Origin: Parabacteroides sp. | GTDB taxonomy: Bacteria; Bacteroidota; Bacteroidia; Bacteroidales; Tannerellaceae | DNA: 54,913 nucleotides | Direction of reading: 5' to 3' | Assembly (NCBI GenBank): GCA_022775005.1 | Contig: JALFJR010000094.1 | Location: 1 to 54,913, forward strand | Shown: positions 7,734 through 17,640 of the stretch, piece by piece | How the letters are laid out: each line of letters begins with the position of its first letter | How positions within the stretch are numbered: position 1 is the first letter of the stretch | Position numbers and translations under genes: made by a program | Notes under the pieces: generated by a model | Seen by the model: only the letters and a program-made list of their open reading frames with translations | What the model was told of the DNA's origin: nothing | Database searches by the model: none

Positions 7734-9257
7734 ATGGAGATCACATCAATAGGTACAGAGTGGATGGAGGCGCATCACTTCTCTTGGGAGAAGTTGATCG
7801 ACCTACTGTCTTATCATCCAGAAGCTCCGATGCTTTTTAGTAGCGGATTGTTCTTTTTTCTCTTTTTCGGCTTTCTATCCATCTATGTGTTGCTACGTCG
7901 TTGCACGTTGGCACGCTTGGTGTATGTCACCCTTTTCTCGCTTTATTTCTATTACAAGAGTAGCGGATTGTGGTTTGTCTTACTCTTGTTCACCGCTTCA
8001 TCGGATTACTACATTGCCCGCGCCATGCAGGAGACTACACAGGTAGTACACCGCAAGGCTTGGGTGACGCTCAGCCTTTGTGTGAATTTAGGGTTGTTGG
8101 CTTATTTCAAGTATTTCAACTTCTTAGGGGAGACAATCACTCAACTTTTAGGAGGCGAATGGGAGCGATTGGATATTTTCTTGCCGGTCGGTATCTCTTT
8201 CTTCACCTTTCAAAGTTTGAGCTATGTAATTGATGTCTATCGGGGGCGTATTGTGCCACTCAATCGTTGGATTGATTACCTGTTCTATGTCTCTTTTTTC
8301 CCGCAGTTGGTGGCTGGTCCGATCGTGCGAGCGAGGGATTTTATTCCGCAGATCTACCGCACTCCCAAGGTGAGCCAATCGGAGTTCGGCGAGGGATTGT
8401 TCTTGGTGATCTGTGGTCTTTTCAAGAAATGTATTATCTCTGATTACATCAGCTTGAATTTCGTCGATCGGGTGTTTGATGCTCCCCTGCTCTATACCGG
8501 AGTGGAGAATCTGTTGGGTGTTTATGGTTATACATTGCAAATCTATTGCGACTTCTCGGGTTATTCCGACATGGCGATAGGTATTGCCCTGCTATTGGGA
8601 TTCCGGTTCAATATAAACTTTGATTCGCCCTATCAATCGGCTACGATCACGGAGTTTTGGCGACGTTGGCACATCTCCCTTTCCTCTTGGCTGAAAGACT
8701 ACTTATATATTTCGTTAGGAGGTAATCGTCGAGGAAAGGTACGTACCTACATCAATCTGTTGATCACGATGCTGTTAGGTGGTTTGTGGCATGGAGCCTC
8801 GATGCGTTTTATTTTGTGGGGAGCGTTGCATGGTGTCGCTTTAGCGATCCATAAGTGGGTGATGAATCTGGCGTCCAGCTGCAAGGCCACCGGAGCGGAA
8901 ATGCCTGTTTGGAGACGAATCATCGGCATCTGTTTGACGTTCCACCTGGTCTGCTTTGGATGGATTCTGTTCCGGGCTACCTCGATGCAAAGCGTAGGTG
9001 AGATGCTGTCGCAAATTGTGACACAGTTTCATCCGGAAGTGTTCCCGCAGTTTGTTTGGGGATATAAAGGGGTGTTTAGCTTGATGCTGATCGGGTATCT
9101 CCTTCATTTCCTGCCGCGAAGCTGGGAGAATCGGTTGCGCCAGGTGGTGTCCGATTCTCCGGTGCCTCTGCAGGCCTTTTTCTTAGCTGTCGCTATCTAT
9201 CTTGTCGTGCAGCTGAAGAGTGCGGGTGTGCAACCCTTCATCTACTTCCAATTTTAA
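7734..9257 (+). CDS. MBOAT-family O-acyltransferase (AlgI/PatA-like)
   Basis: A polytopic membrane protein of 507 residues with about ten or more hydrophobic segments. Family blocks are present: SFFTFQSLSYVIDVYRG, FFPQLVAGPIVRARDFIPQ, EFWRRWHISLSSWLKDYLYI, and LLGGLWHGASMRFILWGALH with the catalytic His. In AlgI, PatA and DltB systems such a protein carries an acyl group across the inner membrane and hands it to a periplasmic SGNH partner. Two such partners lie directly upstream. It likely O-acetylates an envelope or capsular glycan. The stop codon lies 15 bases from the end of the convergent GH84 gene. Confidence 0.88.
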   Translation: MEITSIGTEWMEAHHFSWEKLIDLLSYHPEAPMLFSSGLFFFLFFGFLSIYVLLRRCTLARLVYVTLFSLYFYYKSSGLWFVLLLFTASSDYYIARAMQETTQVVHRKAWVTLSLCVNLGLLAYFKYFNFLGETITQLLGGEWERLDIFLPVGISFFTFQSLSYVIDVYRGRIVPLNRWIDYLFYVSFFPQLVAGPIVRARDFIPQIYRTPKVSQSEFGEGLFLVICGLFKKCIISDYISLNFVDRVFDAPLLYTGVENLLGVYGYTLQIYCDFSGYSDMAIGIALLLGFRFNINFDSPYQSATITEFWRRWHISLSSWLKDYLYISLGGNRRGKVRTYINLLITMLLGGLWHGASMRFILWGALHGVALAIHKWVMNLASSCKATGAEMPVWRRIIGICLTFHLVCFGWILFRATSMQSVGEMLSQIVTQFHPEVFPQFVWGYKGVFSLMLIGYLLHFLPRSWENRLRQVVSDSPVPLQAFFLAVAIYLVVQLKSAGVQPFIYFQF

Positions 9258-9272
9258 GCTCTTGCAACTATC

Positions 9273-11786
9273 TTATTCCCGAACAATTTGGTGAATGTGG
9301 ATAGGCTCCTTGCCGATGGTCGTAAGCTCCAATGAAGAGAAGCCCTCAAACATGGCTTTGCTCAGCTTAACGTAACCGACATTGCCTTGATAGAGAATTT
9401 GGTTCTCGTCTTCAGCGTTACGGCCGATGATGGAAACTAAACTCTCATTGTCGCCCGAAAGGAAAAGGCTGATCTGTTGCACGTCATCACACTTGATCTG
9501 CACCAGTTCACCTGGCTTGAGCGCCTTGTAGGTGTTCAGGTTCATATCAAACATCATCAGTTCCTCTCGTACAGCGGCATCTTGCCGTGTAGTCACTGTG
9601 AAGTTTAAGACACGAGTCTCGATCGGTTGATTGGAAGCGTTGCGCACACGGAGGTAGCGTGCTTTTGAGTCAATCGAGCGTAAGGTGTCACGAGCTTGTG
9701 AGGTGTTGGCCTCCTCGATGCGAGTCCATTGCTTGCCATCTGCAGACCATTCAAACACGCGACCTTCCACATTGCTTTTCGGCAGGTTATAGGCTAACTC
9801 CACAGCCTCTTTTTGTACTTCCCAGCCGATACCGATGTAACCGCCCGGTTGCATCTTGAAGACTTCGAAAACAGGTACATAGCCAATCGTATTGTCTCCT
9901 TCTGCCAGTGGTTGGTTTTTCAGTTGCTCAATGTTGGTGAAAAGGAACGGCTGGCTGATTTCCACCTCTTCCGGCTTGGTCTCTTCGGTAGAGAGGAGGT
10001 TGCGGCTGGTTTGGCGATAGAGATCCATGATGAAAGGATAGAGCACTCTTGATCCACATTTTACTCCTTTCGGGGAGGCCTTCTGGTTGAGGGTGCGGTT
10101 GATGGTTTGCATAGTCCGAATGCGCTGGGCGGTCTCTAAATAGAGTTGCCATGTGTATGCCTTGTCTTTGCTGTACCACGCATGTGCCATCTGCAAGGCT
10201 GAGGTACCTGCCCTACCTAACGCCTCGAACTGGTTGAGCCAAGGTGCGATTTGCTCCACCATGCGGCGATTGCGGTTTTGTCCGAAGATCATACTGGAAG
10301 AGGCTGTGATCTGGGCAAAAAGTGTACCTAAAGTGTTAGCCTCCTTCTCCGGGAACTGGTTGCGCTTATAACCTTCCATAAGGGTTTGGATGGGTGTGAC
10401 ATAACGTGCGGATTCCTCTCTGCGATAAAGATGGCCGTTGGGGCCCGGATCGCTGTTGTGCTCACAGAATGTCTGGAAAGCCAAGGCTGCCTCTGGCATG
10501 ATATAGGCACAGGCTGCCTGCCACGCTTGGTTGGGATCATATTTACGGATATTCCATGTGTACATGCCCACACCGAAGATGGCTACCTTGGAAGCTTCTG
10601 CGTATTCCATCGGGTTAGAGACAAATCCCATCATCGTGCCGGCTGCCTCTTGATCCAGTCCGTAAGCCGGACCCATCAGTAGGTGATCTTGGCAATAGTC
10701 GCTGACGGGGAAATTCCACCAAATGTAAGCAGGGCGGCGAATGCGTTTGTTCACCCACTCAATGCCCTCTTTCGTGATGTCGGTCACTACCTTATCTCCT
10801 GTCCACATGATTTGGATCGCAGGATCCAGTTGTGCGCCTAAGATATCAAGGTAATCGGTCTTTGCCCATGAGCGGTTGTATTCGGTCGGGCACATGATCA
10901 AAGGCTGTACATCCGGCTTTTGGGTAACGAAAGCCTGATGAATATAGTTCAGCAAGCCGGCCTGTTTCTCTGGGCGAGTGCCCTCTCCGGAAATATCATC
11001 AAAGAATACGGCGAAAGCGCGTACGCCTAAGTCATACATCTTCTCAAACTTTTCCAAGATATTTAGGCTGTCTGTCTTGTTCCATTGGATATCGAGTCCC
11101 GGATGGATCGCCCAAACGAAATTCACCTTATTCTGTTTAGCCACTTTCGTTAACTCCCGGATTTGGGTAGCCTCCTTCTCCGGATAGGGTTTGCGCCAGT
11201 TGGGCGAGCTGTGGTAGGGATCATCTTTCGGCCCATAAATATAGGTGTTCAGTTTGATTTGCCCATAGAAGCGTATTTGTTCCAGACGATCGGCATGGCT
11301 CCAGGGTTGTCCGTAGAATCCCTCCACCGTACCCCGGAAGAGTACATCTGGATAGTCGGTGATCTCGCAAAGTGGCAGATTGCGTTGGCCATCTTCTATC
11401 TTCGCCAATTGCTTCAGCGTTTGGGCGGCGTAGAAGAGCGAATGGTCGTCCACAATACCTATCTTAATGCCTTTTCGAGTGATAGAGAGGGTATAGGCAC
11501 CTGAACGTTGAAGTTCTGCCCGTTTGTCTTTCAGCTTTTTGATTTCTAAAGGGAGTGCTTTCCCTGACTGAGCGAAAGTCACAGCCTCTTTCAAGAGGGC
11601 TACGGCATCCGGATCAGGATTCGTAATCCCTTTCAACACATACCCATACGGCGGTGTATAGGTTCCACTTGAAATTGTAACCTCTTGTGGTTCAGGATAG
11701 ATACCCAAAGTGAGGTTCTGGCTCCAAGACAAGCCTAAGGTTGTCCAACAGAGCAGGGCGGTTAGGAATAATCTGCATGTATTCAT
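9273..11786 (-). CDS. Secreted GH84 beta-N-acetylglucosaminidase (O-GlcNAcase/hyaluronidase-like)
   Basis: The 837-residue precursor has a signal peptide (about residues 1-23, ending WSQ). A GH20b-like N-terminal domain (about 24-145) precedes the GH84 barrel, marked by RGTVEGFYGQPWSHADR at 151-167, YGPKDDPYH at 184-192 and the catalytic Asp pair in VFFDDISGEG (Asp263-Asp264). An alpha-helical region (about 450-600) and C-terminal beta domains follow. This order matches Bacteroides GH84 exo-enzymes that remove terminal beta-GlcNAc by substrate-assisted catalysis. It is likely periplasmic or surface exposed and scavenges host glycans. No SusC/SusD genes adjoin it. It lies 63 bases after menE on the same strand; a one-mismatch -7 box (TACCTTAG, reverse strand, 11817-11824) may drive it. 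Confidence 0.93.
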   Translation of the reverse strand: MNTCRLFLTALLCWTTLGLSWSQNLTLGIYPEPQEVTISSGTYTPPYGYVLKGITNPDPDAVALLKEAVTFAQSGKALPLEIKKLKDKRAELQRSGAYTLSITRKGIKIGIVDDHSLFYAAQTLKQLAKIEDGQRNLPLCEITDYPDVLFRGTVEGFYGQPWSHADRLEQIRFYGQIKLNTYIYGPKDDPYHSSPNWRKPYPEKEATQIRELTKVAKQNKVNFVWAIHPGLDIQWNKTDSLNILEKFEKMYDLGVRAFAVFFDDISGEGTRPEKQAGLLNYIHQAFVTQKPDVQPLIMCPTEYNRSWAKTDYLDILGAQLDPAIQIMWTGDKVVTDITKEGIEWVNKRIRRPAYIWWNFPVSDYCQDHLLMGPAYGLDQEAAGTMMGFVSNPMEYAEASKVAIFGVGMYTWNIRKYDPNQAWQAACAYIMPEAALAFQTFCEHNSDPGPNGHLYRREESARYVTPIQTLMEGYKRNQFPEKEANTLGTLFAQITASSSMIFGQNRNRRMVEQIAPWLNQFEALGRAGTSALQMAHAWYSKDKAYTWQLYLETAQRIRTMQTINRTLNQKASPKGVKCGSRVLYPFIMDLYRQTSRNLLSTEETKPEEVEISQPFLFTNIEQLKNQPLAEGDNTIGYVPVFEVFKMQPGGYIGIGWEVQKEAVELAYNLPKSNVEGRVFEWSADGKQWTRIEEANTSQARDTLRSIDSKARYLRVRNASNQPIETRVLNFTVTTRQDAAVREELMMFDMNLNTYKALKPGELVQIKCDDVQQISLFLSGDNESLVSIIGRNAEDENQILYQGNVGYVKLSKAMFEGFSSLELTTIGKEPIHIHQIVRE

Positions 11787-11849
11787 AGCTCATGATTATT
11801 AAAATAGTTAACGAGGCTAAGGTAGGCATAATCATTTAAATAGTGTGCA

Positions 11850-12950
11850 TTATTTGTCTTTTTTTTGTAATTCAGCGGCTAAACTTCGGCAAGCGAGGCG
11901 ATTGATTTTTCCGGTCTCGGTCAGAGGAATCTTCTGGGTATAAAAAATAGATCTGGGACGTTGGTATTTGGGCAGGATTTCCAGCCTTTCGGGTTCCAGT
12001 GCATCGCCGGTATAGAGCAGAACAATCCGTTCGCCAAATTTAGGATCGGGTAGGGAGGTGATGGCAAAAGGTTGCGAGAAGATAGACTTTAGGGCTTGCT
12101 CCACCTCCTCGATCTGCACCTTGATTCCTCCTGTGTTGATGATGTTGTCTTTTCGTCCCAAGATGGTGAAACTTCTATCGGGATAGAGGCGAGCCATATC
12201 GTTGGTAACTAACGGTTGGTCGCAGACTAACGGAGCCTCGATGCGTAATGTCCCTGTCTCCGACAGAGAGACATGCACGCCTTCGAGTGGTGTGTAGCGA
12301 GGAGAGGCCTGTTGGCCGTTCAAACGTCGTAAAGCAATGTGAGAGAGTGTTTCTGTCATACCATAAGTGGAATAGATCGCACCAGGGAGGGTGCGAATAG
12401 CCTGTTCCAATGCGGAGTCGATGGCTCCTCCTCCAATCAGCAGCTGCTTGATGCCCATTAGCTTGATCTGTTCTTCCTTGCGCTGTAAACTGTTGTAGAT
12501 TTGCAGGGGGATCATGGCGGCAAAGGTGGGGGAGCTCTCGATGTGGGCTAACGGATGACCGGATGGTACCGCTAAACGCAGGTCTAACTGGGCAACTAAT
12601 GTGCGTACAACCACCATCTTTCCGGCGATGTAGCGCAAGGGCATGCAAAGCAGTGCGCTATCTCCCGCTTGCAATCCTAAATAGCGGCAGGTCATCTGTG
12701 CGCTTGCTATCATCTGTGCTTTCCGGACGCAGAGCGCTTTAGGAACTCCAGTTGATCCGGAGGTGTGGACTGTCAATGTAGGAGAGGGATCAAACCATTC
12801 TTGTAGGAAACACTTCAGTTCCTCTACGAAATGAGCCATTTCTGGCGTACTTTCGGGCAGGGAGATATGGTCAATCTCCGCTGCCGTGTAGGTTACTCCC
12901 TCTACTGTGATCCGTTGCTGGGAACGCTCCAGTTGATAGCTTGGGTTCAT
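11850..12950 (-). CDS. menE: O-succinylbenzoate-CoA ligase
   Basis: The 366-residue protein is an ANL-superfamily adenylating enzyme, shorter than the roughly 450-residue E. coli MenE because the N-terminal part is reduced. It has the phosphate loop HTSGSTGVPKA at 62-72, the YGMTETLSHIALR motif, the hinge ILGRKDNIINTGG, and the C-terminal catalytic Lys in LTETGKINR. It activates o-succinylbenzoate with ATP and CoA for menaquinone synthesis. Its ATGA start overlaps the menC stop codon by 4 bases. It is the last gene of the men operon. Confidence 0.9.
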   Translation of the reverse strand: MNPSYQLERSQQRITVEGVTYTAAEIDHISLPESTPEMAHFVEELKCFLQEWFDPSPTLTVHTSGSTGVPKALCVRKAQMIASAQMTCRYLGLQAGDSALLCMPLRYIAGKMVVVRTLVAQLDLRLAVPSGHPLAHIESSPTFAAMIPLQIYNSLQRKEEQIKLMGIKQLLIGGGAIDSALEQAIRTLPGAIYSTYGMTETLSHIALRRLNGQQASPRYTPLEGVHVSLSETGTLRIEAPLVCDQPLVTNDMARLYPDRSFTILGRKDNIINTGGIKVQIEEVEQALKSIFSQPFAITSLPDPKFGERIVLLYTGDALEPERLEILPKYQRPRSIFYTQKIPLTETGKINRLACRSLAAELQKKDK

Positions 12951-14032
12951 CGGGTGAAAGTTTCTATAGTTGGAAAAGAACCATTAGGATCAAACCACAG
13001 ACAATCTTGGCGAATTTGCAGGGGCATGTCAATGTTGTCAGTAAAGAGCATACCTGTTCCCAATCCTTGGGGAAGTGTAGGTTTCATTTGTGCGGTCCAT
13101 TGGGCGATAGCGTTGAGGCCGATGTTGCTTTCCAGTGCTGAAGTGATCCACCAACGCTCCATTTTCTTTTCGTCGTTGAGCTGTTGCATCAAGTGGATCC
13201 ATTCTGCACAACCTTCTATACCTCCATGGAGCGAGGGTTTTAAGATGATGTAATGGGGCTTGATGGTTTGTAGGAGAATCTGTTTTTCCTCTTTGGTTTG
13301 GATACCGATCAATTCCTCATCCAAAGCGATGGGAATAGGGCTTTCATGCACTAAATAGGCCATTCGATCCCATTGGCCAGCGGCAATCGGTTGCTCGATC
13401 GAATGGATGTCCCATTCGGATAGGCGTTTGAGCTTCTCCAAAGCCTCGTTAGGTGAGAAGGCGCCATTTGCATCCACCCGCAGCTCAATGTCGTGGCTGG
13501 AGAAGGTTTGGCGGATACGTTTAAGCAAGGTGAGCTCTTGCCCAAAATCGATATTCCCGATCTTGATCTTGATGCATCGGAAGCCTGCCGCTAACTTTTC
13601 CTCAATCTGTTTCAGCATGAAAGGATAATCCCCCATCCAGATCAATCCATTGATGGAAATACCGGCTTTGCCATTGCCAAACAGACTGTTCTCTTGCCAT
13701 GCGCCGTGTCGTTGAAGCTGCCTGAGTCCGGTCTCTAAGGCGAAGAGCACGGAGGAATGGCGTGTAATCTCCTGCAATCGGATTTTCCGAAGGCTGTCAA
13801 TAGCTTCCAGTTTTTGCGTGGCTATCAACAGTTCATTTTCAAACGTGGGGGTCAGCTCCGGGCTTAAGCCAGGAAGCGGAGCGCACTCGCCAATACCAAA
13901 CTGTCCGGGCAGCAGGGGAGAACGAAAAAGTAGATACCATACTTTTCGCTGCAAAAGCACGCCACGTGAAGTACCGGCCGGACGCTTGAAATGAAGCGTC
14001 CGGGGGATAATCTTAATGGTTAGCGGTTGCAT
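12947..14032 (-). CDS. menC: O-succinylbenzoate synthase
   Basis: The 361-residue protein is an enolase-superfamily member. All active-site residues can be placed: the KIK motif at Lys155 and Lys157, metal ligands Asp187 (VDANG), Glu213 (IEQPI) and Asp238 (ALDEE), and Lys265 (ILKPS). It dehydrates SHCHC to o-succinylbenzoate. It lies 3 bases after menB and overlaps menE by 4 bases, so translational coupling is likely. Some relatives act as N-succinylamino acid racemases, but the menaquinone context makes MenC the likely role. Confidence 0.92.
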   Translation of the reverse strand: MQPLTIKIIPRTLHFKRPAGTSRGVLLQRKVWYLLFRSPLLPGQFGIGECAPLPGLSPELTPTFENELLIATQKLEAIDSLRKIRLQEITRHSSVLFALETGLRQLQRHGAWQENSLFGNGKAGISINGLIWMGDYPFMLKQIEEKLAAGFRCIKIKIGNIDFGQELTLLKRIRQTFSSHDIELRVDANGAFSPNEALEKLKRLSEWDIHSIEQPIAAGQWDRMAYLVHESPIPIALDEELIGIQTKEEKQILLQTIKPHYIILKPSLHGGIEGCAEWIHLMQQLNDEKKMERWWITSALESNIGLNAIAQWTAQMKPTLPQGLGTGMLFTDNIDMPLQIRQDCLWFDPNGSFPTIETFTR

Positions 14033-14035
14033 GGA

Positions 14036-14860
14036 TCAGGGGAATTTTGGATAATCTTCAAAACGGGGACGGCGTTTCTCCAAGAAAGCCTTTCCGCCCT
14101 CTTGCGCCTCGTCGGTCATGTAATAAAGCATGGTAGCATCGCCTGCCAATTCCTGAATACCGGCCTGTCCATCCAGTTCCGCATTCAATCCGGCCTTGAT
14201 CATGCGAAGTGCCAGGGGACTGAGTAACATCATCTCTTCAGCCCATGCCACATATTCATCCTCTAATTGTGCTAAAGGAACCACCTTATTGACCATACCC
14301 ATTTGCAATGCTTCTTGGGCGTTGTATTTCCGGCAGAGGAACCAAATTTCGCGGGCTTTCTTTTGGCCAACGATGCGCGCTAAATAGGAGGAGCCGAATC
14401 CAGCGTCGAAGCTTCCTACGCGAGGACCGGTCTGCCCAAAGATGGCATTCTCTGAGGCAATGGTCAAATCGCAAACCACGTGCAACACATGGCCTCCACC
14501 AATGGCGAAACCATTTACGGCGGCAATCACCGGCTTCGGGAGCGAACGGATTTGCTTCTGTACGTCCAGCACGTTGAGACGGGGAACGCCATCCTTGCCG
14601 ACATAGCCGCCACGTCCCTTGACGTGCATATCGCCTCCTGCGCAAAAAGCGGTGTCGCCGGCACCGGTCAAGACAACAACATTGATGTCTGGGCGTTCAC
14701 GGCAGATATATAGTGCGTCGCTCATCTCTGTGGTGGTCGTAGGGGTGAAGGCGTTGCGATAGCGTTCACGATTGATCGTGATGCGGGCGATGCCCTTGTA
14801 GAAATCGAACAAGATCTCTTCGTATTGTTTAATGGGTGTCCATTCTCTATGTGTTGTCAT
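14036..14860 (-). CDS. menB: 1,4-dihydroxy-2-naphthoyl-CoA synthase
   Basis: The 274-residue protein is a crotonase-fold enzyme nearly collinear with E. coli MenB. Blocks include [36 protein letters not shown] (oxyanion hole), [16 protein letters not shown] (active-site Ser and Asp) and [13 protein letters not shown]. It cyclises o-succinylbenzoyl-CoA to DHNA-CoA in the cytosol. The [10 protein letters not shown] block is of the E. coli type that uses bicarbonate as cofactor, which is a family inference. Its ATG overlaps the menD stop codon by 4 bases. Confidence 0.96.
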   Translation of the reverse strand: MTTHREWTPIKQYEEILFDFYKGIARITINRERYRNAFTPTTTTEMSDALYICRERPDINVVVLTGAGDTAFCAGGDMHVKGRGGYVGKDGVPRLNVLDVQKQIRSLPKPVIAAVNGFAIGGGHVLHVVCDLTIASENAIFGQTGPRVGSFDAGFGSSYLARIVGQKKAREIWFLCRKYNAQEALQMGMVNKVVPLAQLEDEYVAWAEEMMLLSPLALRMIKAGLNAELDGQAGIQELAGDATMLYYMTDEAQEGGKAFLEKRRPRFEDYPKFP

Positions 14861-16536
14861 TGTGCAAAACTGTTTTTTAGTTGATGATAATAGGTTTTTA
14901 ATAATTCCATATCGTGAGCGGCATCCGTGAATACCTCAATCAGCATAGGCTGTGTAGAAGCGGTCTCTGTTTGGGTGAACGGAGGCAGTGCTGCGGCCAG
15001 CTCCTCGGCGTTGTGTACCGCTTGGTAGTGGAAACCTCGCTCGGCTGCCCATCCCTTGGCGGAGGTTTGGTGCTTGCCCGTCACGAGTTGATGAGCTTTC
15101 TCGGAGAGTTGCAGGCCTGGCAGGGATTGGAAAATCTCTCCACCACCGTTGTTCAGCAACAGGATGTGTAGATTCGGCCGCAGGTTACGGTTCCACAGCG
15201 CATTCATATCGTAGAAGAAGCTGAGATCGCCTATCACCACGAAATTGAGGCGGGCAGAGGCCAAGGCATACCCCATAGCGGTAGAGAGCGTTCCCTCAAT
15301 GCCATTCACACCACGGTTACAGCAAACCTCTACGCTATCGGGGAGGGTGTATAGCTGGGCGTAGCGCACCGCCGAACTGTTGGCCAAGTGTAGGGCTGAT
15401 TCAGCGGGTAGCGCATGGAGCAACGCACCGACAGCGGCCATCTCGGAATAGTCAAACTGAGGCTCCGGAATCCGTTTGGAGCGGTATTCCCAACCTTTCG
15501 GGTATTCCACTTGGCGATTATCCAACAGGTAGGCAATCTTCTCTAAGAACTCGAAGGGATCCATCTCGATGACGGTGGTCAGGCAGCCGAAGGTATCGAC
15601 TACCTCTCCATCGAGCGAGACATGCCAATGCTCTTTGGGCGGATGATTCCGCAAGTAGGTCTTTAGGCGTTTAGAGACAATGTGTCCCCCATAGGTGATC
15701 ACCAACTCCGGTTTCAGCTGCTCCTGCTCCGCTTCGGGAAGCGCATACAGCAAGGCATCAAAGTTCTTGATTGGCAATCCCGGCACGATGCGGTTTCCGA
15801 TGTGCTCGGTCAGCCAGGTGAAATGCTTATAGAGTAATTTGCAGATCTTCTTCTCGAAGAGGTAGATCAGGCTCATCTGCCCGGCGATCACCATCCGTTT
15901 GCTATAACCGTTCAAGCGAGCGATCAGCTCGTCATATTGACGGTCATAGACGTTCAGTCCTTGGTAGCGGGTGATCACACGCACCTCGGGCAGCTGCTCC
16001 GTGGTGAATTGGAAGAGCGGCTCAGCGATGGGCACGTTGATGTGCACCGGACCTTTCCCGTGGTGATGCAAAGCGAGCAGGGCTTCGTTGATCAATCGGT
16101 TGCAATGCCATTCCTCCTCCTCGGTATGGATCTCGGGCAATTGCACCGAGCACTTAACTAACGAGCCGAATACGCCCGGTTGGGGGAGGGTCTGTCCATC
16201 CATCTGCCCGATCCATGCGGAGGGACGGTCGGCGGAGATGACCACTAAAGGAACTTGTTGGTAGAAGGCTTCCGCTACTGCGGGATGGATATTCAGCAAA
16301 GCCGATCCAGAAGTACAGCAGACAGCGGCCGGTTTGCCTCCATGCAGGGCCAATCCCAAGGCGAAGAAAGCTCCACTTCGTTCATCGGTGACCGCATGGC
16401 ATTGAAAAAACTCCTCCTCGTTCAACGTTTGCAAGAGGGGCGTGTTGCGACTGCCCGGACAGCAAACGATGTTGCGTACGCCGTGCGCTTTTAAGAGCGC
16501 CACTAATTGTAGAATATTCTTTTTATCACTAAACAC
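14857..16536 (-). CDS. menD: SEPHCHC synthase (thiamine diphosphate enzyme)
   Basis: The 559-residue protein matches MenD over its length. Key points are [10 protein letters not shown] at 26-35, the ThDP-activating Glu52 in [14 protein letters not shown], the [17 protein letters not shown] block, and the ThDP/metal motif starting [14 protein letters not shown] at 436. It adds a succinic-semialdehyde unit from 2-oxoglutarate to isochorismate. The start is GTG at 16536, which gives [10 protein letters not shown]; no ATG exists in frame nearby, so the GTG start is favoured. It follows menF by 21 bases. Confidence 0.95.
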   Translation of the reverse strand: MFSDKKNILQLVALLKAHGVRNIVCCPGSRNTPLLQTLNEEEFFQCHAVTDERSGAFFALGLALHGGKPAAVCCTSGSALLNIHPAVAEAFYQQVPLVVISADRPSAWIGQMDGQTLPQPGVFGSLVKCSVQLPEIHTEEEEWHCNRLINEALLALHHHGKGPVHINVPIAEPLFQFTTEQLPEVRVITRYQGLNVYDRQYDELIARLNGYSKRMVIAGQMSLIYLFEKKICKLLYKHFTWLTEHIGNRIVPGLPIKNFDALLYALPEAEQEQLKPELVITYGGHIVSKRLKTYLRNHPPKEHWHVSLDGEVVDTFGCLTTVIEMDPFEFLEKIAYLLDNRQVEYPKGWEYRSKRIPEPQFDYSEMAAVGALLHALPAESALHLANSSAVRYAQLYTLPDSVEVCCNRGVNGIEGTLSTAMGYALASARLNFVVIGDLSFFYDMNALWNRNLRPNLHILLLNNGGGEIFQSLPGLQLSEKAHQLVTGKHQTSAKGWAAERGFHYQAVHNAEELAAALPPFTQTETASTQPMLIEVFTDAAHDMELLKTYYHQLKNSFAQ

Positions 16537-16557
16537 CTGTTATCTGAATTTCGAGGT

Positions 16558-17640
16558 TTAACATGTTGTATGAAGCAATCGGCGCATTGTGTCTAATTTG
16601 ATCTCAGTCTCTTGCCATTCCTCGGCCAGTTGTGAGGCTCCCAATAGACCGCCTCCGGCATACAGCTCGAAATGGGTGGACTTGATTTGCATGCAACGCA
16701 GGTTGACGTAGAGGTCGCTGTGTCCTTCCGGGTCGAGCCAGCCGATAAAGCCGGAATAGTAGGTACGATCATATCCCTCTGCCGCTTGGATGAAACGCAA
16801 GGCCCACGCTTTGGGCAATCCGCAGACAGCTGGCGTGGGATGTAGTCGCTCCAATAGCTCACCGATTTGCGTGGGATCGGGTAGGGAGAAATAGAAGTCG
16901 CTCTTCAAGTGGCAGACCTCTCCCGCACGGACGGGGTAGGGACCCTGCTCTTTTCCCTCGATCCCTAAGGTTTGCAGTTGGTCGTGGATGTATTGCGCTA
17001 CTAACCGTTGTTCATGTCGGTTTTTGGGGTTCCATTGCTCCTCTATCTGCCCATTGCGCAGAGGTTGTGTCCCCGCCAAGGCTACGGTATGCCAGTTAGG
17101 CTGCTCGCCAGAGAGCAGGATTTCCGGTGTGCAGCCCATCCAGGTGCCTGTCTGTGGTGTGTGGCAGAGATAGACAAACGAACGGATATAACGAGCCACG
17201 CCCGCCAAGAAACTCTTCCCTACGGAGAATCCCGTCTGTCTTGGGACCGATTGCTTACGGGAGAGCACCAATTTACGATCTGTATGGTGGAGTAACGGCG
17301 CTGTGAAGTCGGCGAAACGCTGGGCATAAGCTGCCTCCGGCACCGGGAAGAGACGCTTCTCGGAGGATGCCTCCTTATCGCTCGCTTTCGTGAAGGCAGG
17401 AACAGCCCATTCCCCCAGCTCGTCGGGTTCCAATACCACGATGGGATGCGCCTCGCTCAGTTGGAAAGGAGCCATCACGAAGCCCCGCATCCCTTTCAGT
17501 TGGGCAATGGAAGATAATTCGTGCGGACGGCCTTGTCGCTGGAGGGCATAATGAATCTGTTGTTCGCCCGGCCCGATCCAAGCGGCGAAGGCTTGGCCCG
17601 CTGCGATATGATTGTCGATTGTTTGGTCTATGGCATCCAT
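16558..17640 (-). CDS. menF: Isochorismate synthase
   Basis: The 360-residue chorismate-binding enzyme carries the C-terminal active-site blocks HPTPAVCGLPKAWALRFIQ, EGYDRTYYSGFIGW and YAGGGLLGASQLAEEWQETE. It converts chorismate to isochorismate, the first committed step to menaquinone. Position between the menI-like gene and menD supports MenF over anthranilate or salicylate synthases. The ATG shares one base with the stop codon of the upstream HAD/thioesterase gene, so the two are probably translationally coupled. Confidence 0.93.
   Translation of the reverse strand: MDAIDQTIDNHIAAGQAFAAWIGPGEQQIHYALQRQGRPHELSSIAQLKGMRGFVMAPFQLSEAHPIVVLEPDELGEWAVPAFTKASDKEASSEKRLFPVPEAAYAQRFADFTAPLLHHTDRKLVLSRKQSVPRQTGFSVGKSFLAGVARYIRSFVYLCHTPQTGTWMGCTPEILLSGEQPNWHTVALAGTQPLRNGQIEEQWNPKNRHEQRLVAQYIHDQLQTLGIEGKEQGPYPVRAGEVCHLKSDFYFSLPDPTQIGELLERLHPTPAVCGLPKAWALRFIQAAEGYDRTYYSGFIGWLDPEGHSDLYVNLRCMQIKSTHFELYAGGGLLGASQLAEEWQETEIKLDTMRRLLHTTC

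Noticed and set aside
14286-14645. Reverse-strand frame inside menB (119 codons)
   Set aside because: It overlaps menB in another frame of the same strand, is Arg-rich and has no motif; menB is collinear with E. coli MenB over its whole length.
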